DNA from: Candidatus Babeliales bacterium
Lineage (GTDB): Bacteria > Babelota > Babeliae > Babelales > CAZZPM01
Direction: 5' to 3'
Length of the DNA stretch: 6,999 bases
Assembly (NCBI GenBank): GCA_016763165.1
Contig: JAESUJ010000014.1
Span: forward strand, 1-6,999
Shown here: positions 1-6,577 of the stretch, in pieces
Layout: each line of letters starts with the position of its first letter
Numbering within the stretch: the first letter of the stretch is position 1
Notes under the pieces: model-generated
Told to the model about the DNA's origin: nothing
What the model saw: the letters and a program-made list of their open reading frames with translations, nothing else
Database searches by the model: none
Translations under genes and position numbers: made by a program

Positions 1-464
1 ACACTTGCTCGTTCTTGACTGGCAATTTTAATTAATTGTGAAAGCGCTGGGTTTTGCCCTATGAATACATCGTCGGGAAGCATGATAGCAAAGTGTTTAC
101 TACCAATAACATGTCGTGCAGACCAGACAGCATGACCAAGTCCACGTGCTTCGGATTGACGAACATAGGCAAATTTTACTTTTTCAATAACTTTATTGAG
201 ATATATTAGGTGTTCTTTTTTATCTGAACGAAATGTACTTAAAAATTCTTCTGAAACATAATCAAAGTGTTCTTCAATGGCTTTTTTCTTGCTATTAACA
301 ACCCAGAAAATATCTTCTATTCCAGATCGAACAGCTTCTTCAAGCGTGTATTGAATGATAGGTTTATTTAAAAGCGGCATCATTTCTTTGGGTACAACCT
401 TGCTAGCAGGAAGAAAACGTGTTCCGAGCCCTGCAGCAGGGACAATAACTTTCTTAATTTCCAT
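1..464 (-). CDS. galU: UTP--glucose-1-phosphate uridylyltransferase, N-terminal part (cut by window edge)
   Basis: This enzyme makes UDP-glucose from UTP and glucose-1-phosphate in the cytoplasm, feeding envelope polysaccharide and LPS sugar synthesis. Only the first 154 codons are present; the 3' part runs off the left edge. The nucleotide-binding signature lies at residues 10-22 (AAGLGTRFLPASK), followed by a conserved KEMMPLLNKP segment (26-35), RGLGHAV (107-113) and the acidic pair D131-D132 in LPDD, in the order seen in GalU. The start ATG at 462-464 fits the family N-terminus exactly and has a strong AAGGAG Shine-Dalgarno (470-475) five bases upstream. It lies 42 bases downstream of pheS on the same strand with no hairpin terminator visible between them, so co-transcription is likely. 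A related sugar-1-phosphate nucleotidyltransferase is possible, but the GLGTRFLP...KEM pattern favours GalU. Confidence 0.9.
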   Translation of the reverse strand, partial: MEIKKVIVPAAGLGTRFLPASKVVPKEMMPLLNKPIIQYTLEEAVRSGIEDIFWVVNSKKKAIEEHFDYVSEEFLSTFRSDKKEHLIYLNKVIEKVKFAYVRQSEARGLGHAVWSARHVIGSKHFAIMLPDDVFIGQNPALSQLIKIASQERAS

Positions 465-506
465 AAAAGCTCCTTTTCAACTTTTTCATGGGAATGTAGT
501 TATATC

Positions 507-1547
507 TTAAAACTGTTTTAAAAAAGAGATTTTTCCACTTTGTAGTAGTCGAATATCAGGAATACCATATTTGATCATTGCAAGACGTGTAAGTCCAAAA
601 CCAAAAGCAAATCCACTATATATTTCGGGATCAATACCAGCCATCCGGAGTTCTTCTGGATGGACCATGCCTCCAGGAAATACCTCTATCCAGCAACTTT
701 GTTTGCATGTTGAGCATCCTGTTGTACAGAATGGACATCGCATATCAATTTCAACTCCTGGTTCAACGAAGGGGAAATATCCTGGACGAATTCGAATATC
801 AAGTTCTTTTTTATTAAATAATTTTTGTAGAAATGTTTTTGCAACACCAAATAGATGAGCTATGGTAATGTTTTTATCAACGAATAGTCCTTCGCACTGC
901 ATAAACTGAATGTCATGTGAGGCATCGACTGCTTCATGACGAAAAACTGTTCCCGGGACAATACCAGCTAAGGGTGGTTGTTGTTTCTCCATAGTTCTAA
1001 TTTGCACAGTTGATGTATGTGTACGGAGAAGCCATCCTTTTTTATTAAGCCAGAGAGTGTCATACATGTCTCGTGCTGGGTGGTCTTCAGGAATATTTAA
1101 TGCAGTGAAGTTATAATATTCTGTTTCTGCGTAAGGACCATCCCAAACATCGTATCCCATGCTAATGAAAATATTTTCTATTTCTTCGATGAGCTCTGTA
1201 TATAAATGTACATGACCTTTGTGCCCATCAAAAGGCTTATAGGCTGTCACATCAAATGACTGCTCATCAAGTTCAGCAGCTTTTTCTATAGATTGAATGA
1301 GTGCTATTTTTTTTGAAGAAATTGCTTCTTCAATTGTCACTTTTAGCTTGTTGAGTTGAGGAACAAAGATTTTCTTTTCTTCAAGTGAAAGCGTTTTTAT
1401 ATTTTGGAACAGTGCGGTAACAGATCCTTTTTTTCCTAAGAATTGAGGAGTTATACTTTCAAGTTCTTTAAGGGATGCAATAGATGCGAGTTTTTCATTA
1501 AAAGTATTGATAGTCTGTTCTATAGATGAAGAAAGTTCTTTTTTCAT
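507..1547 (-). CDS. pheS: Phenylalanine--tRNA ligase alpha subunit
   Basis: Catalytic alpha chain of the class II alpha2beta2 phenylalanyl-tRNA synthetase, which charges tRNA-Phe in the cytoplasm. With the start used here it has 346 residues, normal for the family. An N-terminal coiled-coil region containing a LGKKG motif (tRNA-binding arm) is followed by the catalytic core: motif 2 (FRHEAVDASH, R203 and H211), QCEG, a Cys cluster (C271, C274, C278, C281, C285), GGMVHPEEL, and motif 3 (SGFAFGFGLTRLAM, R321). The cluster resembles the CxxC...CxxC insert of Firmicutes-type PheS. The frame is open to an ATG at 1595, adding MISSSQTVPTIYMDII, but that start has no ribosome-binding site. ATG 1545-1547 has a weak GGA seven bases upstream and fits the family N-terminus, so I prefer it; 1559 is also possible. 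pheT is absent immediately downstream, where galU lies instead. Confidence 0.93.
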   Translation of the reverse strand: MKKELSSSIEQTINTFNEKLASIASLKELESITPQFLGKKGSVTALFQNIKTLSLEEKKIFVPQLNKLKVTIEEAISSKKIALIQSIEKAAELDEQSFDVTAYKPFDGHKGHVHLYTELIEEIENIFISMGYDVWDGPYAETEYYNFTALNIPEDHPARDMYDTLWLNKKGWLLRTHTSTVQIRTMEKQQPPLAGIVPGTVFRHEAVDASHDIQFMQCEGLFVDKNITIAHLFGVAKTFLQKLFNKKELDIRIRPGYFPFVEPGVEIDMRCPFCTTGCSTCKQSCWIEVFPGGMVHPEELRMAGIDPEIYSGFAFGFGLTRLAMIKYGIPDIRLLQSGKISFLKQF

Positions 1548-1654
1548 GATAATATCCATATAAATCGTAGGCACTGTTTGAGATGACGAAATCATCGTAG
1601 CATATTCTTGTTGATTTAAAAAGGGTCTTTGTATTTTTTAGTAAACAGAGATGC

Positions 1655-1689
1655 TTGTGATCAGATCGTGAAATGCTTTATTATATAAT
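1655..1689 (+). promoter_or_regulatory. Candidate promoter for the HAD phosphatase gene, with a palindromic -10 box
   Basis: TTGTGA (1655-1660) and TATTAT (1679-1684) are 18 bases apart, a reasonable sigma-70-type pair about 40 bases before the start codon. A perfect TATAAT overlaps at 1684-1689 but has only a poor -35. The decamer at 1680-1689 (ATTATATAAT) is a perfect palindrome, so it also reads TATAAT on the minus strand (1685-1680) toward pheS, though with no convincing -35 there. AT-rich DNA produces such boxes by chance, so confidence is modest. Confidence 0.35.
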
Positions 1690-1716
1690 TTAAGATTCAG
1701 TATTAATCAGTGCTCT

Positions 1717-1724
1717 GGGGGGGG
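1717..1724 (+). promoter_or_regulatory. Run of eight G acting as an unusual ribosome-binding region
   Basis: Eight consecutive G end two bases before the ATG at 1727. No AGGAG-like site is present. A G run can pair with the CCUCC anti-Shine-Dalgarno using one G:U wobble, so the tract probably serves as the ribosome-binding site. A homopolymer of this length is conspicuous in such AT-rich DNA and is of a type prone to slippage. Confidence 0.5.
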
Positions 1725-1726
1725 TA

Positions 1727-2488
1727 ATGAGAAAATTAGTTTTATTTGATGTTGATCATACAGTTGTCAAAGGAAACCTAACAGGTTTGATTTGTAGACG
1801 TATGTTTTCATGGCGTGATATCGGACGCTTGGTCAGTTTCGTTTATCGAGCAACATCTTTAGTTCATGGAAGGTTTCCACAAGCTGTTGAAAGAGCATTG
1901 ATACATCAGGATTATTGTTTGGTTGATCAAATAGTAAGAAAACATGTTGCATCATGCTACCATCTTCTGCTTGATTTATTAGAGTCTTGCGATGTTAGTC
2001 TGTCTGATTTGTCAAAACAGGCTCATCTGTTTGTATCTGATGAGTTGATAATTAAAAGAATCTGTTACAAAAAAGCTTTGGATCGTATTTTGATGCATGC
2101 TCAAGATCCTGAGGTTGATATTTTATTTGTTTCTGGGGGGTTGCAAGTAGTCTTGGATCCTTTGGTTATCATGATTCGTCGATATATCGAGAAAAAAGGT
2201 CTATGCAAAGCACGTTTATTTGGATATGGCACGCGTTTTCTAGGTGATGGGGATCTCGATTTATGTGTAGGAAGTTACAAAGTTGATCGAGTTAATGAGC
2301 ATATTAAGTATGAAGCATCTGGTCATGCAGCTATAGTCTCGGCTTATAGCGACAATCGATATTATTCTGACTTGCCATTTTTACTATTGGCAGAAGAGCG
2401 TTTTATGGTAGAAGGATTTGATGTTTATGCTAAAATTTTACCAGATGAGATACAGAAATCATTAACCTTTTGTAGTCGGTGGAAATAA
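1727..2488 (+). CDS. HAD superfamily subfamily IB phosphatase-like hydrolase
   Basis: Predicted soluble phosphohydrolase of 253 residues in the phosphoserine-phosphatase-like (SerB/CicA/PgpC type) branch of the HAD superfamily; the substrate cannot be told from sequence. Motif I is FDVDHT, with D8 as nucleophile and D10 as general acid/base. A helical cap region follows (about 20-110). Motif II is VSGG with S136. The motif III lysine is probably K185 in GSYKVDR. Motif IV is YSDNRYYSDLPFL, with acidic residues D209 and D215. The YSD...DLPFL wording is typical of subfamily IB, but six positions separate the two aspartates, where four or five is usual. The start must be 1727 because motif I begins at residue 7. 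It is transcribed divergently from pheS and stands upstream of the SRP RNA. A second G run (2135-2140) encodes the motif II glycines. Confidence 0.8.
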   Translation: MRKLVLFDVDHTVVKGNLTGLICRRMFSWRDIGRLVSFVYRATSLVHGRFPQAVERALIHQDYCLVDQIVRKHVASCYHLLLDLLESCDVSLSDLSKQAHLFVSDELIIKRICYKKALDRILMHAQDPEVDILFVSGGLQVVLDPLVIMIRRYIEKKGLCKARLFGYGTRFLGDGDLDLCVGSYKVDRVNEHIKYEASGHAAIVSAYSDNRYYSDLPFLLLAEERFMVEGFDVYAKILPDEIQKSLTFCSRWK

Positions 2489-2530
2489 TTATTCTGCTTG
2501 CATTATATTTTAAGTATGGCACTATTTTTT

Positions 2531-2614
2531 GTGAGAGTGGTGAGGTGCTTATTGTACACCCTGTCAGATTCGGAAGAAAGCAGCAGACACAATGTTGGCT
2601 TGTACCGCTCTCAT
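2531..2614 (+). ncRNA. ffs: Signal recognition particle RNA, small bacterial (4.5S-like) type
   Basis: RNA scaffold of the signal recognition particle; with Ffh it targets nascent membrane and secreted proteins to FtsY and the translocon. The conserved domain IV is evident: the GGAA tetraloop (2572-2575) is closed by UUC/GAA (2569-2571 with 2576-2578). It is followed by the internal loop with CAG on the 5' side and AGCA on the 3' side (2579-2582), then CUGU (2561-2564) paired with GCAG (2583-2586). This matches the E. coli GUCAGG-UCC-GGAA-GGA-AGCAGC core base for base in architecture. The termini pair over 10 bp: 2532-2541 with 2604-2613, including one U:G. At about 84 bases it is shorter than E. 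coli 4.5S but within the bacterial small class. It lies directly before dnaX, as scr does in Bacillus. Exact ends and its promoter are uncertain; TTGCAT at 2498-2503 is a possible -35 with only a weak -10. Confidence 0.92.
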
Positions 2615-2636
2615 ATTCTTTTAGTAGTTTATGATG

Positions 2637-2661
2637 CCTTTTCCAAAGGTGCTATGTTTTT
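2637..2661 (+). terminator. Weak possible terminator after the SRP RNA
   Basis: CCTTT (2637-2641) can pair with AAAGG (2645-2649) around a three-base loop, and five T follow at 2657-2661 after a seven-base gap. The stem is short and the T run is offset, so this may only attenuate or have no role. If it does not stop transcription, the SRP RNA precursor would continue into dnaX. Confidence 0.2.
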
Positions 2662-2682
2662 ATAAATAGATATTTTTACAAA

Positions 2683-2691
2683 GGTTGGTGA
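2683..2691 (+). promoter_or_regulatory. Ribosome-binding region for dnaX
   Basis: AAAGG (2680-2684) and GGTGA (2687-2691) both match parts of the extended anti-Shine-Dalgarno complement AAGGAGGTGA. AAAGG is 10 bases before ATG 2695 and 7 before GTG 2692. This supports initiation at 2692/2695 rather than at the internal ATGs 2707 or 2716. Confidence 0.45.
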
Positions 2692-2694
2692 GTG

Positions 2695-4431
2695 ATGCAT
2701 GTTCGTATGTTAAACATGGCTCGAAGACTTCGACCAACATCTTTTTCTGAGATCAAGGGACAAGAAGTCTCTTTAAGTATGCTCAAAAACAGTCTTTATT
2801 CGAATACATTTTTTCCAACCTATCTTTTTACTGGTCAGCGGGGATGTGGAAAAACAACGACTGGGCGTATTTTTGCTGCAGCTCTTAATTGTGAGTTATT
2901 GTCAGAGTTTCAAAAAAATCCACAAATAGGCCTTCCTTGTCAGAGTTGTACATCCTGTCAAATGATGAAAGAGGGCAAGCACCCAGACTTTGTTGAAGTT
3001 GATGCGGCATCACACACTGGTGTTGATGATGTGAGAGCTATGCTTGAAGCAGCATCGTACGTTCCATTACAAGGAAAAATGAAAATTTATCTTATTGATG
3101 AAGCGCATATGTTGAGTAAAGCAGCATTTAATGCTCTGTTGAAAATGTTAGAAGAGCCTCCAAAAACAGCACTGTTTATGTTGGCAACAACTGAATTTAA
3201 TAAAGTTCCAGCAACTGTTCGTTCTCGATGTTTTCAAATTCATTTTAATGCACTTGCATACGAAACATTGATGACATTTTTAAAAGATATTTCTCAGCAA
3301 GAAGGCATTTCTTTAACAACAGATGCAGCTAATAGCATTATTACTATTGCTGAAGGATGTGTACGGGATGGGCTGAATATCTTAGAACAGATTAGTTTTG
3401 TAACTAAAGAAATTACTGAAGAGGTTGTGTTGCAGGCGATGGGCATGTTGCCTAAGGAGTATTTCTTTTCCGTTGTGCAACCAGCATTTGAAAAAAAGCC
3501 AGAAAAGGTGCTTGAATTTTTTGAAAAAAAACCGTTAGCATTGGCAAATGTCTCACATTTTTTACATCTTTTAATACACTTTTTTCGTGGGTTGATTCGC
3601 ATTCATTATAAAGTTTCTTTTTCGAGTAATATTTTTGCTGTTAATCAGAAAAAATTGCATGAACTGTATGAGCATGTGACTATTGAAGATATTCATGCAA
3701 TGATGCGATCTCTCTGGGAAGTCGAATCGGTTTTACAATCTGCGAGTCAAAAAGAAGTAGTGCTTGAACATTTGATGATTAAAATAGCTACACGAAATTT
3801 TTCAGCACTGTCTACAGATTCTTCTTATCTCATGCATGATGGAGCAGTAAAAAAAGATATAGATCCAGCTGTTTCTAGTCATGCGGCTGCGCCTCGCAAA
3901 ATCGCTTCTAATCAGCCAGTGCAAAAAAATTATGGTAGCAAGATTCAAAGTGGGTATTTGACCAATCAGAAGCCTGCTGTTGTTGCACAAGTTCAGTCAC
4001 AAAAAAAGTCAAAATGGAAGCAATTTATTGAAGCACTATCGAGTAGAAATCGTATGTTGGCATCAATTTTTCAGCAAGCGATTCCTGATGAATTATCAGT
4101 TGAACCGGTCTTAACAATCCTTTTTTCAATGAAAAGTGCCTTTTTTAAAGAAAAAATTGCAGATTTGAAGGATCAATGGCATCCTATTTTTATAATTCAC
4201 TTTAAAGGATTTACTGATTTAGTAATTAGTGAAACTATTATTGATCAGTTAAAGTCTGATTCTGTTGTTCAACCATATGTTTCATCAAGTATCGAAAAAA
4301 CAGCTGGGCATCAATTAAGACCGACAGAAAAAAAAGTATTTTTTAAACCAGATGAATGGCCTCAAGCGGCCAATCTTATAAAAGAATTTCCTGGTACAGT
4401 TGAGATAACAGATATAGTAGAAAAAAAATAA
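2695..4431 (+). CDS. dnaX: DNA polymerase III subunit tau/gamma (clamp loader ATPase)
   Basis: ATPase of the clamp loader, which opens and loads the beta clamp on primed DNA and, in its long form, ties polymerase cores to the helicase. It has 578 residues. Family landmarks are ARRLRPTSFSEIKGQ near the N-terminus, Walker A GQRGCGKTT (47-55), a zinc module (C66, C82, C85, C88), DEAH Walker B (135-138), LATTEFNKVPATVRSRC with the SRC arginine finger R178, then helical domain III to about residue 370. A low-complexity linker (about 380-438) leads to a C-terminal domain starting KWKQFIEALSS. ATG 2695 is used; GTG 2692 immediately before it and ATG 2707 are alternatives. The gene follows the SRP RNA and precedes der by 14 bases. 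A slippery A_AAA_AAG lies at the end of the linker, so a shorter gamma-like product is possible. Confidence 0.96.
   Translation: MHVRMLNMARRLRPTSFSEIKGQEVSLSMLKNSLYSNTFFPTYLFTGQRGCGKTTTGRIFAAALNCELLSEFQKNPQIGLPCQSCTSCQMMKEGKHPDFVEVDAASHTGVDDVRAMLEAASYVPLQGKMKIYLIDEAHMLSKAAFNALLKMLEEPPKTALFMLATTEFNKVPATVRSRCFQIHFNALAYETLMTFLKDISQQEGISLTTDAANSIITIAEGCVRDGLNILEQISFVTKEITEEVVLQAMGMLPKEYFFSVVQPAFEKKPEKVLEFFEKKPLALANVSHFLHLLIHFFRGLIRIHYKVSFSSNIFAVNQKKLHELYEHVTIEDIHAMMRSLWEVESVLQSASQKEVVLEHLMIKIATRNFSALSTDSSYLMHDGAVKKDIDPAVSSHAAAPRKIASNQPVQKNYGSKIQSGYLTNQKPAVVAQVQSQKKSKWKQFIEALSSRNRMLASIFQQAIPDELSVEPVLTILFSMKSAFFKEKIADLKDQWHPIFIIHFKGFTDLVISETIIDQLKSDSVVQPYVSSSIEKTAGHQLRPTEKKVFFKPDEWPQAANLIKEFPGTVEITDIVEKK
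4002..4031 (+). promoter_or_regulatory. Candidate -1 frameshift site in dnaX
   Basis: The heptamer A_AAA_AAG (4002-4008) is in the zero-frame register used by the E. coli dnaX frameshift signal. Slipping back one base would add seven codons and end at TGA 4029-4031, giving a product of about 445 residues that keeps domains I-III and the linker but loses the C-terminal domain. E. coli gamma is 431 residues. I see no strong downstream hairpin and no upstream Shine-Dalgarno-like stimulator. Similar A7/A8 runs occur elsewhere in the gene, so the function is unproven. Confidence 0.35.
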
Positions 4432-4445
4432 AACGGTAAAAATTA

Positions 4446-5777
4446 ATGAGTACACAGACAACATATCCTAAAATTCTTCTTGTTGGAAGAACCAACGTTG
4501 GCAAGTCAACCATTTTCAATCGTCTTGCTGATGATAATAAAAGTATTGTATTTGATCGTGACGGTGTTACACGTGACTATGTTCATGAAGTTATAACATG
4601 GGATGGCGCAACATTTGACTTGATTGATACTGGTGGGATTCCATTGAGACCAGGCAAGGATATTATTTTGCAGTCAGTAAAAGATAATGTTCTTGAATTA
4701 CTGAAAGATGCAGCACTCATAGTTTTTGTTACAGATATTAAGCATGGTGTCTGTAGCGACGATCTTGATATTGCTAAATTAATTCACAAAAGCAAGCAGC
4801 CAGCAATTGTCGTAATTAATAAAGCTGATAATCCTGCTGATATTGATTATGCAATGCCTGAGTTTTATAAATTAGGATTTACTGAAAACATTGCACTATC
4901 GGCTACTCATGGTCGTGGAGTTGGAAAATTATTAGAACAGATGGTGTCATACGCTAAAAAAGCTAAATCAACGATGCCAGAAGCTCCAGAAGAGCCACGA
5001 TACAAGATATCATTGGTTGGAAAACCAAATGTTGGCAAGTCTTCATTATTAAATATTTTATTACAAAATGAACGGGCAATCGTTTCAACAGTTGCTGGAA
5101 CAACACGTGAGCCTTTATCTGAAAAAATGCGCTTACATCATGAGTTGATTCAGTTAACTGATACTGCAGGAATTAGACGAAAAAGGGGCGTGACTGATTC
5201 TTTAGAGACAATGATGGTTAAGACATCATTTAAGGCTATCAAAGGCGCTGACTTAATTCTTTTGATGGTTGATGGATCTGAAGGAAGATTGAGCGATCAA
5301 GAAATGAAGTTGCTTTTCTTTGCTCATGAAAGTCGTAAAGCACTTATTCTTGTTGTTAATAAAACAGATATTATTGATGAATATGCTCAAGATCGTATGA
5401 ACATGAGTCAACTTGAATATAAATTTATTATTAAGCATATTCCGGTTGTTAATATTTCATGTCCAAAGGATGAAAATATCGGTCTTTTGAAAAAAAATAT
5501 AGATGCTGTTTTAAAGCGGTTGAAACAAAAATTTCAAACATCAGCGGTTAATGAAATCATTCAGACATATTTAACTCATCGTCCGATGTATCAAAAGGGC
5601 ATGTTACTTAAAGTATTTAAGATTAGAGCTGTTGATGCACGCGTTCCAAGTTTTGTGATGCATGTTAATCAGCCTGAATATTTTACCGATTCGCATGTTC
5701 AATGTATCGAAAATGTCTTAAGAAAAAACTTTGATCTTAAAGGATGCCCTGTGAATGTGGTGGTTCGAAGATCATAA
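4446..5777 (+). CDS. der: Ribosome biogenesis GTPase Der (EngA), double G domain
   Basis: Essential GTPase with two tandem G domains and a C-terminal KH-like domain; it binds the 50S subunit and assists its late assembly. Its 443 residues are the normal length. G domain 1 has GRTNVGKST (14-22), GVTRD, DTGG (61-64) and NKAD (125-128). G domain 2 has GKPNVGKSS (192-200), DTAG (239-242) followed by IRRKRG, and NKTD (305-308). The KH-like domain (about 360-443) shows VPSFVMHVNQPEYF and ENVLRKNFDLKGCPVNVVVRR. In G domain 2 the switch I motif reads GTTRE (E222) where GTTRD is usual. The start ATG has only a weak GG nine bases upstream; the 14-base gap to dnaX suggests coupled translation within the operon. 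No other family has this double-G plus KH arrangement. Confidence 0.97.
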   Translation: MSTQTTYPKILLVGRTNVGKSTIFNRLADDNKSIVFDRDGVTRDYVHEVITWDGATFDLIDTGGIPLRPGKDIILQSVKDNVLELLKDAALIVFVTDIKHGVCSDDLDIAKLIHKSKQPAIVVINKADNPADIDYAMPEFYKLGFTENIALSATHGRGVGKLLEQMVSYAKKAKSTMPEAPEEPRYKISLVGKPNVGKSSLLNILLQNERAIVSTVAGTTREPLSEKMRLHHELIQLTDTAGIRRKRGVTDSLETMMVKTSFKAIKGADLILLMVDGSEGRLSDQEMKLLFFAHESRKALILVVNKTDIIDEYAQDRMNMSQLEYKFIIKHIPVVNISCPKDENIGLLKKNIDAVLKRLKQKFQTSAVNEIIQTYLTHRPMYQKGMLLKVFKIRAVDARVPSFVMHVNQPEYFTDSHVQCIENVLRKNFDLKGCPVNVVVRRS

Positions 5778-5792
5778 GCGTAAGATAATATT

Positions 5793-6554
5793 GTGGCTCT
5801 TGTTGTCGAAAATTTAAATTTTTATCGCAAGAGTCAACATATTTTACGTGATGTTTCAATAATTGTTCCAGATCAAAAAATTGTTGCTTTTATGGGTCCT
5901 AATGGGGCAGGAAAAACGACAGTCTTAAAAATATTGATAGGATTAATCAAACTTCCTATTGAAAAAAATCATATAAATCATTGTATAAAACTTGATAATC
6001 GATGTCTCTGTCGGTCTTCAATTCAGCAACGAATTGAATCAGGGATTGTTTATATGTCACAACAAAACAGTCTTTTTGAAGATTTGTCTGCCTATGAGAA
6101 TCTTGAAATTATTTTTGATTATCATCCTGTATGGCAAGGAAAGACAGAACAAGAATTTATAGATTTTATTGATTCATGGATTGAAAAAACAGAACTTCGA
6201 TCAGTGATGAACAGACGAGCAGAGTATTTATCAGGTGGACAAAAAAGAAAAATAGAGTTGATACGAACATTGTTGATGCATCCCAAAGTTGTTTTACTTG
6301 ATGAGCCATTTGCTGGTGTTGATCCTAAATCTATTGAAGAAATTCAAGACTTATTGCATGAAGTTGCTGCAACCGGTGTTGGGATTTTAATTTCAGATCA
6401 CCATGTTTTTCAGCTTTTGAACTTCGTAGATTATTGTTATCTTCTGGTTGAAGGGGTAATAGTTTCAGAAGGTCGTGCAGAGCAGATAATGAATGACTCT
6501 AAAACACAAGAAGTTTACTTAGGAAAGAAATTGGGATATCATAAGCAAACATAA
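5793..6554 (+). CDS. lptB: LPS export ABC transporter ATP-binding protein LptB
   Basis: Cytoplasmic ATPase that, as a dimer with LptF and LptG, extracts lipopolysaccharide from the inner membrane and drives it along the Lpt bridge. Its 253 residues contain one ABC domain: Walker A GPNGAGKTT (35-43), Q-loop MSQQ (Q90), signature LSGGQ (146-150), Walker B VVLLDEP (D170, E171), D-loop AGVDP and switch histidine H203 in SDHHV. LLDEPFAGVDP and the C-terminal VYLGKKLG match LptB rather than a generic ABC ATPase; LivF/LivG-type relatives are the alternative. The start is GTG 5793, which gives the expected family N-terminus; it has at best a weak AAG upstream and probably depends on coupling to der, 15 bases before. 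The partners lptA, lptC, lptF and lptG are not in the window. Confidence 0.9.
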   Translation: MALVVENLNFYRKSQHILRDVSIIVPDQKIVAFMGPNGAGKTTVLKILIGLIKLPIEKNHINHCIKLDNRCLCRSSIQQRIESGIVYMSQQNSLFEDLSAYENLEIIFDYHPVWQGKTEQEFIDFIDSWIEKTELRSVMNRRAEYLSGGQKRKIELIRTLLMHPKVVLLDEPFAGVDPKSIEEIQDLLHEVAATGVGILISDHHVFQLLNFVDYCYLLVEGVIVSEGRAEQIMNDSKTQEVYLGKKLGYHKQT

Positions 6555-6577
6555 GGGTTTTTAACATCATTTCTTTT

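Noticed and set aside
571..858. Plus-strand open frame of 95 codons opposite pheS
   Set aside because: It lies antisense to the conserved catalytic core of pheS, has no recognisable domain and no ribosome-binding site; it is a shadow of that gene.
1548..1595. Longer pheS reading frame starting at 1595
   Set aside because: The extra 16 residues have no counterpart I recognise in PheS N-termini and the upstream ATG has no Shine-Dalgarno; kept only as an alternative start.
3490..3531. Other A7/A8 runs in dnaX as frameshift sites, including an A_AAA_AAG at 3492-3498
   Set aside because: They lie inside folded domain III, where truncation would not give a gamma-like protein, and GAA-AAA-AAA/G strings are common in this lysine-rich gene.
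3294..3602. Minus-strand open frame of 102 codons opposite dnaX
   Set aside because: Antisense to a clearly coding region with family-wide conservation; the lysine/phenylalanine-rich translation is what reverse-complemented AAA/TTT codons give.
3802..3990. Minus-strand open frame of 62 codons opposite the dnaX linker
   Set aside because: Antisense to dnaX, no family resemblance and no supporting start signal.
5253..5438. Minus-strand open frame of 61 codons opposite der
   Set aside because: Antisense to the second G domain of der; asparagine/isoleucine-rich translation is a product of AT-rich sequence.
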